From positions 1 to 57,261 of the forward strand of contig DUEZ01000054.1 of NCBI GenBank assembly GCA_011174825.1: DNA of 57,261 nucleotides. The letters run 5' to 3'. Made by a program: the position numbers and the translations under genes. This document shows, one piece after another, positions 20,237 to 28,738 of the stretch. Under the pieces are notes generated by a model, which had not been told where the DNA came from, ran no database searches, and saw only the letters and a program-made list of their open reading frames with translations. The first letter of the stretch is position 1. Each line of letters opens with the position of its first letter. The stretch is from Anaerolineae bacterium (GTDB taxonomy: Bacteria; Chloroflexota; Anaerolineae; Anaerolineales; E44-bin32).

Positions 20237-20908
20237 ATGATGGACAAGGACTTGGTGCTACTCCACGAAAAGATCGACTACCTAACGGAGCAATTCGAGG
20301 CTCAGCAGAGGCAAAGAGAGGCCTTGGATGAGTTAAAACAGGATTTAATTCCGATCACCAACCACATGATCAAGCTCTCGATAAACGAGCTTGAGGAGAT
20401 CGGAACCGATTTCGAGCTCGAGGATTTGCTTTTTCTGCTGAAACGCATCTTACGTAATACACACTTGTGGACGGATCTCCTGGATCGACTCGAATCCATC
20501 ATGGATCTCGCTGATGAAGCTTCCGTTCTGGGTAAGCAAGCCTTCACCAACACCATTGAGACGCTCGATCAACTTGAGCAGGATGGCTATTTCGCCTTCG
20601 CCCGTGGTGGGTATTACGTCCTCCAGCGAATCGTAACTGAATTCAGCGAGGAAGATGTTCGCGCCCTGGGCGACAATATCGTCGACCTCCTCACGCTGGT
20701 CCAAAACATGACCCAACCCGAAGTGCTCACCCTCGCGAACAATGCGATTGAATCTATGCGTGGTCAAGCAACTGAAAACGGGAAACCGCCGTCCACTCTG
20801 AGTTTATTGCGACAACTATCCGATCCCAAGGTTCGGATCGGTTTATCAAAGGTGTTAACGATTGTAAGCTCCCTTGCTAATGAGAACGCGGGGGAGATCA
20901 AAAATTGA
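20237..20908 (+). CDS. DUF1641-type helical protein
   Basis: A 223-aa, almost wholly alpha-helical acidic protein; the N-terminal 50 residues look like a coiled coil (LHEKIDYLTEQFEAQQRQRE). The repeated pattern LLDRLESIMDLADEASVLGKQ and LLRQLSDPKVRIGLSKVL is typical of DUF1641, a family often next to SQR-like and formate dehydrogenase-like genes. Biochemical role unknown; a partner or membrane-adaptor of the SQR-like protein is possible. Start at the first of two adjacent ATG codons, 6 nt after the upstream stop. No transmembrane segment is visible. Confidence 0.75.
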   Translation: MMDKDLVLLHEKIDYLTEQFEAQQRQREALDELKQDLIPITNHMIKLSINELEEIGTDFELEDLLFLLKRILRNTHLWTDLLDRLESIMDLADEASVLGKQAFTNTIETLDQLEQDGYFAFARGGYYVLQRIVTEFSEEDVRALGDNIVDLLTLVQNMTQPEVLTLANNAIESMRGQATENGKPPSTLSLLRQLSDPKVRIGLSKVLTIVSSLANENAGEIKN

Positions 20909-20952
20909 TACTAGACTACATCAAATTACTACGTAAAAGGAGATAGCAACTC

Positions 20953-21273
20953 ATGATAGAGCAAGTTACTCTCAATGTCCTCGAAGGTATCGATTTCGAC
21001 GATGAGGGCTATATGACGGATCCGAATGCTTGGACGGTAGAAATCGCCGAAGCGCTCGCTGCCCACGAAGGAATTTCTCTCACGGAATCCCATTGGAATG
21101 TGATCGAGTTCTGTCGCCAACGAGCAACAGAATCTGGCAGTGCCCCCACGCTTCGACAGATTACCAAAGGGTCGGGGGTATCGACGAAAGAGCTATTTGC
21201 CCTCTTCCCGAAAGGGCCGGCCAAGAAAGTGGCGAAGATCTCAGGGCTGGGAAAGCCTGAGGGTTGTGTATAA
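20953..21273 (+). CDS. DsrC/TusE-family sulfur carrier protein
   Basis: A 106-aa small sulfur-trafficking protein. Typical features: GIDFDDEGYMTDPNAWTVEIAE near the N-terminus, LTESHWNVIEFCR, and the flexible C-terminal arm GLGKPEGCV with the conserved penultimate cysteine (CysA) that carries persulfide. The second DsrC cysteine (CysB, eleven residues before CysA) is replaced by alanine (KVAKISG instead of KACKIAG), so it resembles TusE and DsrC-like carriers rather than the DsrC that forms the trisulfide with sulfite reductase. An AAAAGGAG ribosome site precedes the ATG. Expected to exchange sulfur with the DsrE protein encoded next. Confidence 0.9.
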   Translation: MIEQVTLNVLEGIDFDDEGYMTDPNAWTVEIAEALAAHEGISLTESHWNVIEFCRQRATESGSAPTLRQITKGSGVSTKELFALFPKGPAKKVAKISGLGKPEGCV

Positions 21274-21322
21274 AGAGTTTCTATAAGTATCCATAACGAA
21301 AAATGCAAAGGGAGTTACTCGC

Positions 21323-21832
21323 ATGACGGATAACAATAACAACCGGAAGATGGCGTTCATTTGTTCGAAAGGCAATTTGGATATGGCCTATCCAGCCTTA
21401 ATCATGGGCTGGGCTGCTCTGGGCAACGGCATCGATGTTACCTTGTTCTTCACTTTCTGGGGATTGGATCTCATCCGTGAATCACGTGTTGATCACCTCG
21501 AGATCCCACCAGTGGCGAACACCAGCATGAAAATGACGATGATGGGCATTCCAGGAGATAACCTTGGGATTCCCAATTTCATGGGTGCCCTGCCCGGTAT
21601 GACTGCGTTTGCCACGACTTTGATGAAGAAGAAGATGGACGATTTAGAGGTCCCACCTGTTCGGGAGTACATGCAGATGCTGGTCGACGCAGGCGCTAAT
21701 CTATACGGCTGCAAAATGTCGGTCGATATGATGAATCTCACGATGGATGATTTCATCCCCGGTGTGAAGGACATTGTGACCGCCAGTGAATTCATGGATC
21801 TCACCGAGGATGCACAGGTCATCTTTATTTAA
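21323..21832 (+). CDS. DsrE/DsrF-family sulfur-transfer protein (DsrE2-like)
   Basis: A 169-aa protein of the DsrE/DsrF/DrsH-like fold. The N-terminal strand-helix MAFICSKGNLDMAYPALIMG carries one cysteine and LYGCKMSVDMM the second, at the position of the active cysteine that accepts persulfide in this family. A Met/Gly-rich central segment (MKMTMMGIPGDNLGIPNFMG) is typical of the DsrE2 group. GGGAG ribosome site before the ATG. Last gene of the operon, closed by the terminator at 21854-21881. Probably relays sulfane sulfur between the SQR-like enzyme and the DsrC/TusE carrier in the cytoplasm. Confidence 0.87.
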   Translation: MTDNNNNRKMAFICSKGNLDMAYPALIMGWAALGNGIDVTLFFTFWGLDLIRESRVDHLEIPPVANTSMKMTMMGIPGDNLGIPNFMGALPGMTAFATTLMKKKMDDLEVPPVREYMQMLVDAGANLYGCKMSVDMMNLTMDDFIPGVKDIVTASEFMDLTEDAQVIFI

Positions 21833-21853
21833 GTCACAGGACAACATAACATC

Positions 21854-21881
21854 AAAGGGCTCACCAGATGGTGAGCCCTTT
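21854..21881. terminator. Bidirectional terminator between dsrE-like and XRE genes
   Basis: AAAGGGCTCACC (21854-21865) pairs perfectly with GGTGAGCCCTTT (21870-21881), loop AGAT. A-rich and T-rich ends let it work on both strands; it lies between two convergent genes. Confidence 0.85.
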
Positions 21882-21932
21882 AAGATATTAAACTTCACGA
21901 TTTCCCTCATCAAGCATGTCTTTGCTCGACGA

Positions 21933-22553
21933 TCAAGAATCTTTGTTCTGCCCGGCTATGTGATGACTGCTCGGTAGTTCACCCTCCTCAAATCCTGAAA
22001 GGACAAAAATGGCATTTGTGACTGTAGGACCCGGGTTGCGCCATCGATGCTTGAGGCGCGAGGCGAACAAAAGGCTATCCCCAGTTTCCAATAAAAATGT
22101 TTCACCTTCCACCTGGTATTCCAACTGCCCTCGTAAACAAAGCACGAATTCGTGCCCACTGTGAACAATGGATTTAACTCCGCTATGAGCACCGCTTTCT
22201 AGTGTGATCGCAAAGGGCTCAACCCTCCCAGTGAACATCTCACCTCCAAGCCCCTCCCAAACACCGCGCGTAAACGGCACCCGCGTTCTTGCGGCGGCTT
22301 TACGAAAAACGATCTCCCGCCGCTCGGGTTCGTCTCGAAACAGCGTGGTGATTGGAACACCAAGCGCTCCAGCGACTTTGTACAAAGTGCTTACAGAAGG
22401 AGAACTACGACCACGCTCAATCATGCTCAGAGCATTGGCTGAGAGCCCACTCTCGCGCGCCAGGGCGCGAATTGAGAGATCCCTTTCCTCTCGTAGCTTC
22501 CGAAGGGTCACGCCGACGTTAACCGAAAGTGCATCTGGACCACCGATCTCCAT
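21933..22553 (-). CDS. XRE-family regulator with C-terminal cupin domain
   Basis: A 206-aa repressor/activator of the HTH-cupin type. Residues about 10-65 form the Cro/C1-type helix-turn-helix (LRKLREERDLSIRALARESG, LSANALSMIERGRSSPS); the C-terminal half is a small cupin barrel (SGHEFVLCLRGQLEYQVEGE, LLETGDSLLFASRLKHRWRN) that binds a small effector or metal. The start at 22553 has GAGGAG at 6 nt; an in-frame start at 22619 is possible and a TATAAT lies upstream of it at 22640-22645. Such proteins often control amino-acid or polyamine genes; the target here is unknown. It is convergent with the sulfur operon. Confidence 0.88.
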   Translation of the reverse strand: MEIGGPDALSVNVGVTLRKLREERDLSIRALARESGLSANALSMIERGRSSPSVSTLYKVAGALGVPITTLFRDEPERREIVFRKAAARTRVPFTRGVWEGLGGEMFTGRVEPFAITLESGAHSGVKSIVHSGHEFVLCLRGQLEYQVEGETFLLETGDSLLFASRLKHRWRNPGPTVTNAIFVLSGFEEGELPSSHHIAGQNKDS

Positions 22554-22764
22554 GCGCAGCTCCTCATTCTGAGAACCCAGGTACCTGCTTCGATGATCAT
22601 TTGTCACATTCTCAATCATCCCCAGGATTTCGATTTGATATTATAGTCGGTTGGCTGAATATGACCTCACCTAGCCTATCTCATATTTTTTTTAAACCTC
22701 TGGCGAAGACATTATACGCTTCCGACCAGACAGGGCTCATGGATTGAGCGAGAATCATTCAACG

Positions 22765-22795
22765 ATGTAGGGGCGGGTTTACCCCGCCCCTACAT
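22765..22795. repeat. GTAGGGGC palindromic repeat
   Basis: ATGTAGGGGCGGG at 22765 is mirrored by CCCGCCCCTACAT ending at 22795. It is one member of a dispersed family in this window (see 35300, 35391, 37133, 41228, 41292, 41359, 54153) that share only the outer GTAGGGGC/GCCCCTAC ends. The rest of 22646-22896 holds nothing recognisable. Confidence 0.65.
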
Positions 22796-22896
22796 GTTAT
22801 TGTTTAGGGTTTGTCGATGAAATCCCTTTCACGATCGAGAAGGAAACTGGCCGAATCTCCAAGAAGAGGCTATAAACAGCCATTCAGGAGAGAAGA

Positions 22897-23736
22897 ATGA
22901 ACCGAATAACACGCTCACTCATGCGCCTGCTTCTTTTATTGAGCCTTCTCCTTGGGGCATGCCAAACAGAAGTCACATCTGACACTGAGATCGACGAGAG
23001 GGATTTGGATGCAGCCTACACGAGTTTTCTTCGTGATATGGTGATGTACAACACCATCGCGCTTGATGATCTCAACAGCATGCTCGCCGAGGAGCCTCCT
23101 CCCTTCCTGCTTGACGTTCGTGAGTTCGACGAAGTCATGGAAACAGGCCACATCGAAGGTGCTGTCGTTATCCCCCTACGTGAACTTGGGAACCGCACAG
23201 ATCTATTACCTACATTTGATACTACCATTGTCTCCTACTGTGGAAGCGGGTGGCGCTGTACGATCGCCATGACTGCCCTCGAAGCACTGGGTTGGGAAAA
23301 TGTTTTCTCTCTCAGAGATGGAAGCTTCAGCGGTTGGATCGAAGCCGGTTACCCCACCGTAACTGGTCTCCCTAAAGCCGTTTCCCTTAACGTCGCTTCA
23401 CCCGATCCCGCTATGTTGACCCTCATGGATGATACCCTCTCTAATATCCCCGAGGAATTGGGCATGGTCACAATTGATGCGGTCAATATAGAATTAATGA
23501 CCAACCCAAACCTAATCCTCATCGATGTCCGTCGATCAGAAGATATTCAAGAAACCGGCAGTATCGAAGGTGCTGTCCACATCCCCCTTGAAGAATTCAT
23601 CGCTCGAAAGATCGAATGGCCCGTCGATAAGTCTGCCAAAATTATGATTTATAGCAGTGTCGGTTACCGCTCGATTATCGCGATGACTATTCTATGGTCC
23701 TATGGCTATAACGATGTCTGGAGCTTGATTGGTTGA
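22897..23736 (+). CDS. Lipoprotein with two rhodanese domains
   Basis: A 279-aa predicted exported lipoprotein: basic start MNRITRSLMR, a hydrophobic core and lipobox LLLGAC. Two rhodanese domains follow. The first (about residues 55-150) has LLDVREFDEVMETGHIEGAV and an active loop VSYCGSGWRC with the catalytic cysteine. The second (about 185-279) has LIDVRRSEDIQETGSIEGAV, but its loop reads MIYSSVGYRS, with serine where the cysteine should be, so it is probably inactive or only binding. GGAGAG ribosome site. It may move sulfane sulfur outside the membrane, fitting the sulfur operon 1 kb upstream, but no direct link can be shown. Confidence 0.88.
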   Translation: MNRITRSLMRLLLLLSLLLGACQTEVTSDTEIDERDLDAAYTSFLRDMVMYNTIALDDLNSMLAEEPPPFLLDVREFDEVMETGHIEGAVVIPLRELGNRTDLLPTFDTTIVSYCGSGWRCTIAMTALEALGWENVFSLRDGSFSGWIEAGYPTVTGLPKAVSLNVASPDPAMLTLMDDTLSNIPEELGMVTIDAVNIELMTNPNLILIDVRRSEDIQETGSIEGAVHIPLEEFIARKIEWPVDKSAKIMIYSSVGYRSIIAMTILWSYGYNDVWSLIG

Positions 23737-23792
23737 GTCTCTGGTTGAATTAAGGCAGGGAATGGATTAACGCTATGCGAAACAACTTGCTT

Positions 23793-23929
23793 GGGGCTGT
23801 CTTAAAAGCCATGCCCATGGATAGCGATAATACCCTATACCACATGATGTCATTGTTTCGCCTTCGGCTCGCAATCGATCCTGCAGATGCTACATTGCCC
23901 TGCTTGGGTACCGTTTTTTAGGCAGTCCC
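23793..23929. mobile_element. MITE-like dispersed element, copy 2 (short)
   Basis: About 137 bp, beginning GGGGCTGTCTTAAAAGCC and ending in GTTTTTTAGGCAGTCCC, the inverse of the left end. It retains the internal GCCCATGGATAGCGATAA and ACCCTATACCAC blocks but lacks roughly 90 bp of the middle found in copies 1 and 3. It lies between the rhodanese gene and a convergent gene. Confidence 0.7.
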
Positions 23930-23956
23930 AAGTTTTTGTCTACGTCGAAGGGTTTT

Positions 23957-24763
23957 TCAATCCCATTTTTTCAGTTCACCAGGTAATTCTCGGACATCCT
24001 CCCACGCGATAACCCGCAACCGACGCCAGAGCTCGTCGTCTATCACTCGATCAGAGAAATCCAGCCAATCCCTTTCGAAAGAACGCCATCGTCCTCCAGG
24101 GATGATAAGCCAGAGGTGATACTGAAGTTGAAATCGTATGCTCAAGGAATAACCTACCAGCAATGTGCGCGCTAATTGGTAATGACGATGGCATGGAGGA
24201 ATTTCCTCTCCGGGATCGGGGCGTGGACCAAATTCGAGGTGGGACGCGAAAGAAGCTTTGTCCTCTTCCCAATAGCGGCACACACCCACAACCTCCTCAA
24301 CATCTCGATAGATTTCTGGGCAGTGGTGATGGGCGAAACGTTTACAGCGCCCAAGGCCTCCTGCATGTTTGGCCTCTACCAGGACCAAATTCCGCTCCCC
24401 TAGAAGGAAGAGATCGACCTCCGTCTTCAAACCAGGTCCGTCAATCTCCTGGAGCACGTCGTCTAATTCAAGCAAACGACCACCATCAATACCGTAACCC
24501 CAAAAGTAAGGTGTCAACTCGTCATCCACCGTTTCAGGCAGACTTGATGTCCCCCACATTGGACGTAAATTGAGGAATTTCGAAATGCTTATTTTCGGTT
24601 GCGCAAGAGGGTAGATCAGATTCCACAACAACGCGTTTTCGGAAGTCGGAGTCCGCAGATTTGCTAGTACTCTCTCGGGAAGAACATTAAAAATAGGCTC
24701 ATCTGAGCCGGAAAGAATACGTCTGGATGAGGGTGGTTTCACCCTCCCTTTATTTGGGCTCAA
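23957..24763 (-). CDS. PD-(D/E)XK nuclease-like protein of unknown role
   Basis: A 268-aa protein, translationally coupled to the HEAT gene by a TTG start overlapping its stop (TTGA). The central segment LKTEVDLFLLGERNLVLVEAKH has the E-x-D ... ExK spacing of PD-(D/E)XK phosphodiesterases, with a conserved upstream glutamate region (LDDVLQEIDGPG). This points to a nuclease-like fold, often in defence or DNA repair proteins; activity is not proven. The C-terminal part is rich in Trp and Arg (FERDWLDFSDRVIDDELWRR). No close family is recognised. It is the last gene of the pentose phosphate operon, an odd place for a nuclease. Confidence 0.7.
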   Translation of the reverse strand: MSPNKGRVKPPSSRRILSGSDEPIFNVLPERVLANLRTPTSENALLWNLIYPLAQPKISISKFLNLRPMWGTSSLPETVDDELTPYFWGYGIDGGRLLELDDVLQEIDGPGLKTEVDLFLLGERNLVLVEAKHAGGLGRCKRFAHHHCPEIYRDVEEVVGVCRYWEEDKASFASHLEFGPRPDPGEEIPPCHRHYQLARTLLVGYSLSIRFQLQYHLWLIIPGGRWRSFERDWLDFSDRVIDDELWRRLRVIAWEDVRELPGELKKWD

Positions 24764-25434
24764 TCAGTACCACCTTCGAGCGATTGCAAGGCCTCAAGCA
24801 CCACGGGCAGAAGTGACTCAGCCTCTTCGTCAGGTCTCGGAGCAAAAGCCATTTCCATCTGCCCGGCTTTTCGGCTCATCAGCCGTTCTTGTATCCGACG
24901 AAGGTCGGGCCCTGCTTCAAGGAATCCGATCTTTCCAATCGCCTTCGCCGCCGCAATCCTAATGTTGACATCGACCTTGCGGTTCGCGAGAATCCGCACG
25001 AGCGCTTCTCCCGAAAATGAACATGCATTCAAAACATCGCAAGCTGGATCAATCTGCTCAGGGGAGATAGCGATAATCTGCAGAACCGCATAGATCTCTC
25101 GCTGACGCATTTGGCCAAGCACATGACGTAACCAGCGGCGAACATCTTCAGGTGGCTTTGCCGCCTCTACCCCCGGCCTTAATATAGTTGCCAAGGCCTC
25201 AACGATCCTGGATCTCAAGTGGATATCCGACTCATCGATCTGACGCGCCATGATCGCTGCCACCAGCGGTGATCGGTGATGTGCATTCAAATCTAGTAAT
25301 TGATCTAAGCCGTGTGTTCGGGTAGGGATTTCAGGTCCGATAAATGCTTCTAACGCAGAGAGCACCTCCCCCCGTTGTGATTTCGGGATCTCTTTGAGCG
25401 TATCGGGCTTTATAAGAGTGTTCTTTTCCTTCAT
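24760..25434 (-). CDS. HEAT-repeat-like helical protein
   Basis: A 224-aa all-helical protein without catalytic motifs. Regular helix pairs such as RSPLVAAIMARQIDESD, IRIAAAKAIGKIGFLEAGPD and LRSRIVEALATILRPGVEA have the HEAT/Armadillo look, so a scaffold or protein-binding role is likely. It begins 5 nt after the tal-pgi stop and overlaps the next gene, so it is cotranscribed with the pentose phosphate genes. The function and partner are unknown; the overlapping PD-(D/E)XK-like gene is the most obvious partner. Confidence 0.75.
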   Translation of the reverse strand: MKEKNTLIKPDTLKEIPKSQRGEVLSALEAFIGPEIPTRTHGLDQLLDLNAHHRSPLVAAIMARQIDESDIHLRSRIVEALATILRPGVEAAKPPEDVRRWLRHVLGQMRQREIYAVLQIIAISPEQIDPACDVLNACSFSGEALVRILANRKVDVNIRIAAAKAIGKIGFLEAGPDLRRIQERLMSRKAGQMEMAFAPRPDEEAESLLPVVLEALQSLEGGTD

Positions 25435-25439
25435 GATCT

Positions 25440-28259
25440 CTACAAAACTTTAGCAGGGAGCTGATCAATTACAGCATGGAGCGAGTCCATGAAATCGCGA
25501 ATGCGGTGGGGAGAATCCAAGTGTATACCATAAGCTCTGCGTCCTAACCCTAGCAACGCCTGTAGGTCCCCAATGGCCTGAGCGCGGTGAAGAATTCCAA
25601 ACGTGATCTCCTTTCCCGGCAGGTCGAAATCCGTATCCGGCTCAGCAGTCACCATCAAATAGACCGATCGGTCGGGTCCACCTTTATGCAATTGCCCAGT
25701 CGAATGTAAGTAACGTGGACCAAATCCCAAGGTCGTGGCTCGACCGGATCGATCACGGATCAAACGTCGCACTTTCTCAATACGTTTTATAGATGAACGC
25801 TCTTGTGGGAGATAGATCAGAAAGATCAACGCATCATGAGGCCCTAACTGCCCCAGGATCAAGGCCAGCATCTCCTCCAATGAATTTTCATGGGCACCAT
25901 GGATAAACCGCGGTTCACCAAAGATGGTAACTTTTTCATCCTGCCAAAGAGCTTTTGGTTGGGGAAGCGAACCTCTTTTATTGTAGGTTTTTATAAGGTC
26001 AACTGTCTTTTCCTTCGCACGTTGGACATCCGGTTGGTCGAAGGCATTTACCCCAATGATGTGGCAGGCCACCGCTGTACCTAACTCCCATTGGAAGAAC
26101 AGGGACCCAAATCCCTTCTCGTCCCTGACGGTCTCTAGAACGAGGACAGGGATCTGACTACGTATCCATCCCCCAATCCTACGATCTAACGTGCCCTCTT
26201 CTCGTAGGTAGACAATTAAACGATCTTCTCCATAAACCTTCCCGGGGCCAGGAGGTTCGCCAACGATCGGTAAGAGCCCCATCCCTTCTTTACCACTGCT
26301 TTCTGCAATCAACTGCTCAATCCAATCAACCAGTGGCTCAAGACCCGGATCGGCAAAGAGGGTTATCTTGTCCCGTCCATGACGGTGGGCAACCCCCAAC
26401 ACCGCTCCAAGAAAAAGACCCGGGTTGCGGACTGGTTCAATACTGGGTTGGCATGCCGCAGCCATCCGTTCTCCACCTTGGAGCAGATCTCGCGTCTCAA
26501 TCCCCATAAGAGCAGCGGGCAGTAATCCAAACACAGAAAGTGCTGAGTAGCGACCTCCAACCTCCTCTGGAGAAGAAAAAATACGTCGGAAGCCTCTTTC
26601 ACCTGCGATCGTTTCGAGCAATGTGCCAGGATCCGTTATCGCCACAAAATGCTTTCCCGGTTCTTGATCCCCACGTTCAGAAAATTTTTCCCAGAAATAG
26701 TCCATGAGGGCAAGAGGTTCGATTGTCGTACCGGATTTGCTCGCCACAATGAAGAGCGTTGTTTCGATCTGTAGTTTCTTTGAGACACGGTGTATCTCAT
26801 CCGGATTTGTCGAATCAAGAACCTGGAATTGGATCCCTTGGTCGGAAGCCAAGGTTTGCCGAAACACATCGGCTGCGAGGGAAGATCCTCCCATACCAAG
26901 GAGCATTACTCGGTCAATACCATCACGAATAATCTCTTCTTGCAACTTCTGCCACTCGTTCACAAACTCACGCGAATCTTGAGGCAATGTGAGCCATCCG
27001 AGCCTCTGCTTGATTTCTTGTTCATCAGAAGATGTCTTTGTCCAGAGGCTTGGGTCACCCTCCCAAACTCGTCGACCCACATCATTCTGCGCCAAATCGT
27101 CTAAAGCAGTTTGAACATCCTGCTGCAATGGACCTAGTTCCTTTCGTGCCGCATTGGCACGTGAGCGTATGGTCTTCAACAGGGAGGTATACGATCGGGC
27201 AAACTTCGCCACCCCCTCGCGCTCAAGCTGATGTGTCACACTCTCCAGCGATACATTGATCGATTTATAGGCATCAAGCTGGGCACGGGCAACTGAGAGA
27301 TCGCGTTCGAGTGTCCATTCAGCTACGCCATGATCCTGGAACGCATCAAGAGTCTTGGGAGGCAGGGTGTTCACAGTATCCAGTCCGATTAAGTTGTCCA
27401 CATAATAGGTGTCAGGATACGCCGGGTTTTTCGTGCTCGTAGATGCCCAAAGTGGTCGTTGTACCTGAGCACCATGTGAGGCGAGGCGGTCAAAGCGTGG
27501 ACTGCCGAATGTGGCCTTAAATTGTACGTAAGCCATCTTGGCATTAGCGATCGCCGCTTTACCTAGCAGCGCCGCGGCGCGCTCAGCCTTTTGGTCTTCC
27601 TCGCGGATAATCGCCTCCAGCAATGCATCAACCGCTGTGTCCACCCGAGAGACGAAAAAGGATGCTACCGAAGCCACATGATCCAAAGACACGCCTTTTT
27701 CCAGACGATTTTCCAGGCCGCTGAGATAAGCTTTCATTACCTCCGTGTATCGATCGAGGGAGAAAATCAAGGTCACATTAACGTTGATCCCCTCGGCAAT
27801 AGCTTGCTCGATTGCTGAAACGCCAGCCTTCGTCGCGGGAATTTTAATCATCACGTTGGGGCGGTTTACAGCTTTCCAAAGGCGACGAGCTTCAATCAGT
27901 GTACGGGAGGCGTTATCGGCGAATCTCGGGTTGACCTCAATTGAAACGAAACCATCCCGCCCATTGGTCTTCTCATAAAGGGGAAGGAAAATCCCGGCAG
28001 CTGCACGGATGTCTTCAACGGCTAAAGCATCGAAAATCTCGTCTGTCTTCCATTTCGCTTGTGCAAGAGGGCGAATTGCTGCAGTGTAAAGATCACTATC
28101 GGCGATGGCCTGCTCAAAGATCGTGGGGTTGGATGTCACACCGCGGATGACACCGCTCTTAATCAATTCTTCCAGTTCACCCGACTCGATTAAATCGCGA
28201 CGGATGTAATCCAACCACAACGATTGGCCCAACTCATAGACTCTTTGAACAGGGGTCAT
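25440..28259 (-). CDS. Bifunctional transaldolase / glucose-6-phosphate isomerase fusion
   Basis: One 939-aa polypeptide with two enzymes. Residues about 1-370 are a transaldolase barrel: GVTSNPTIFEQAI, the catalytic lysine in NVMIKIPATKAG, and SFFVSRVDTAVDALLE. Residues about 400-939 are a phosphoglucose isomerase with SIS domains: VMLLGMGGSSLAADVFRQT, FIVASKSGTTIEPL, GGRYSALSVFGLLPAAL, and the C-terminal FGEPRFIHGAHENSLEE. The two activities connect sedoheptulose/erythrose and fructose/glucose phosphates. The ATG at 28259 overlaps the rpiB stop (ATGA) and has GGGAGG upstream. Fused proteins of this kind are known from several phyla. Confidence 0.94.
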   Translation of the reverse strand: MTPVQRVYELGQSLWLDYIRRDLIESGELEELIKSGVIRGVTSNPTIFEQAIADSDLYTAAIRPLAQAKWKTDEIFDALAVEDIRAAAGIFLPLYEKTNGRDGFVSIEVNPRFADNASRTLIEARRLWKAVNRPNVMIKIPATKAGVSAIEQAIAEGINVNVTLIFSLDRYTEVMKAYLSGLENRLEKGVSLDHVASVASFFVSRVDTAVDALLEAIIREEDQKAERAAALLGKAAIANAKMAYVQFKATFGSPRFDRLASHGAQVQRPLWASTSTKNPAYPDTYYVDNLIGLDTVNTLPPKTLDAFQDHGVAEWTLERDLSVARAQLDAYKSINVSLESVTHQLEREGVAKFARSYTSLLKTIRSRANAARKELGPLQQDVQTALDDLAQNDVGRRVWEGDPSLWTKTSSDEQEIKQRLGWLTLPQDSREFVNEWQKLQEEIIRDGIDRVMLLGMGGSSLAADVFRQTLASDQGIQFQVLDSTNPDEIHRVSKKLQIETTLFIVASKSGTTIEPLALMDYFWEKFSERGDQEPGKHFVAITDPGTLLETIAGERGFRRIFSSPEEVGGRYSALSVFGLLPAALMGIETRDLLQGGERMAAACQPSIEPVRNPGLFLGAVLGVAHRHGRDKITLFADPGLEPLVDWIEQLIAESSGKEGMGLLPIVGEPPGPGKVYGEDRLIVYLREEGTLDRRIGGWIRSQIPVLVLETVRDEKGFGSLFFQWELGTAVACHIIGVNAFDQPDVQRAKEKTVDLIKTYNKRGSLPQPKALWQDEKVTIFGEPRFIHGAHENSLEEMLALILGQLGPHDALIFLIYLPQERSSIKRIEKVRRLIRDRSGRATTLGFGPRYLHSTGQLHKGGPDRSVYLMVTAEPDTDFDLPGKEITFGILHRAQAIGDLQALLGLGRRAYGIHLDSPHRIRDFMDSLHAVIDQLPAKVL

Positions 28260-28720
28260 GGGACCTCCCATCCTGATTCACGTCGCTCCAAGTCTGAAAT
28301 CTTTGCTACACGGCGAACATGGCGATCCTCACCTGAGAAACGCGCCTTCAGAAATGCCCGAACTAACTCTACAGCCAGCTCGGATCCTATGATGCGCGCA
28401 CCTAGGGCAAGAACATTAGCATCGTCATGCTCAACCGATTGATGAGCCGAGTATGTGTCGTGGCATACTCCCGCATGAATGCCTCGCATCTTGTTGGCCG
28501 CAATTGCCGCCCCCACACCAGACCCACAGATCAAGATCCCCCTCTCAACCTCACCGTTCTGTATCGCGCGACCGACTTTCTCTGCAAAATCCGGGTAATC
28601 GACTGGATCTGAGGAATCAGTTCCTAGATCCATCGTTTCATGCCCTGCATTGCGAACCGTTTCAAGCACGATCTCCTTCAGAATAAAACCCCCGTGATCA
28701 CATGCGACAGCCACCTTCAT
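28256..28720 (-). CDS. rpiB: Ribose-5-phosphate isomerase B
   Basis: Interconverts ribose 5-phosphate and ribulose 5-phosphate. The 154-aa RpiB/LacA-type protein starts MKVAVACDHGGFILKE and has the phosphate loop SSDPVDYPDFAEKVGRA, the catalytic cysteine and anion hole GILICGSGVGAAIAANK, and HDTYSAHQSVEHDDANVLALG. Length is normal for RpiB (about 150). It starts 18 nt after the tkt stop and is coupled to the tal-pgi fusion, so the non-oxidative pentose phosphate branch is one operon. Confidence 0.95.
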   Translation of the reverse strand: MKVAVACDHGGFILKEIVLETVRNAGHETMDLGTDSSDPVDYPDFAEKVGRAIQNGEVERGILICGSGVGAAIAANKMRGIHAGVCHDTYSAHQSVEHDDANVLALGARIIGSELAVELVRAFLKARFSGEDRHVRRVAKISDLERRESGWEVP

Positions 28721-28738
28721 CCTCTGGCCTCCCTAACT

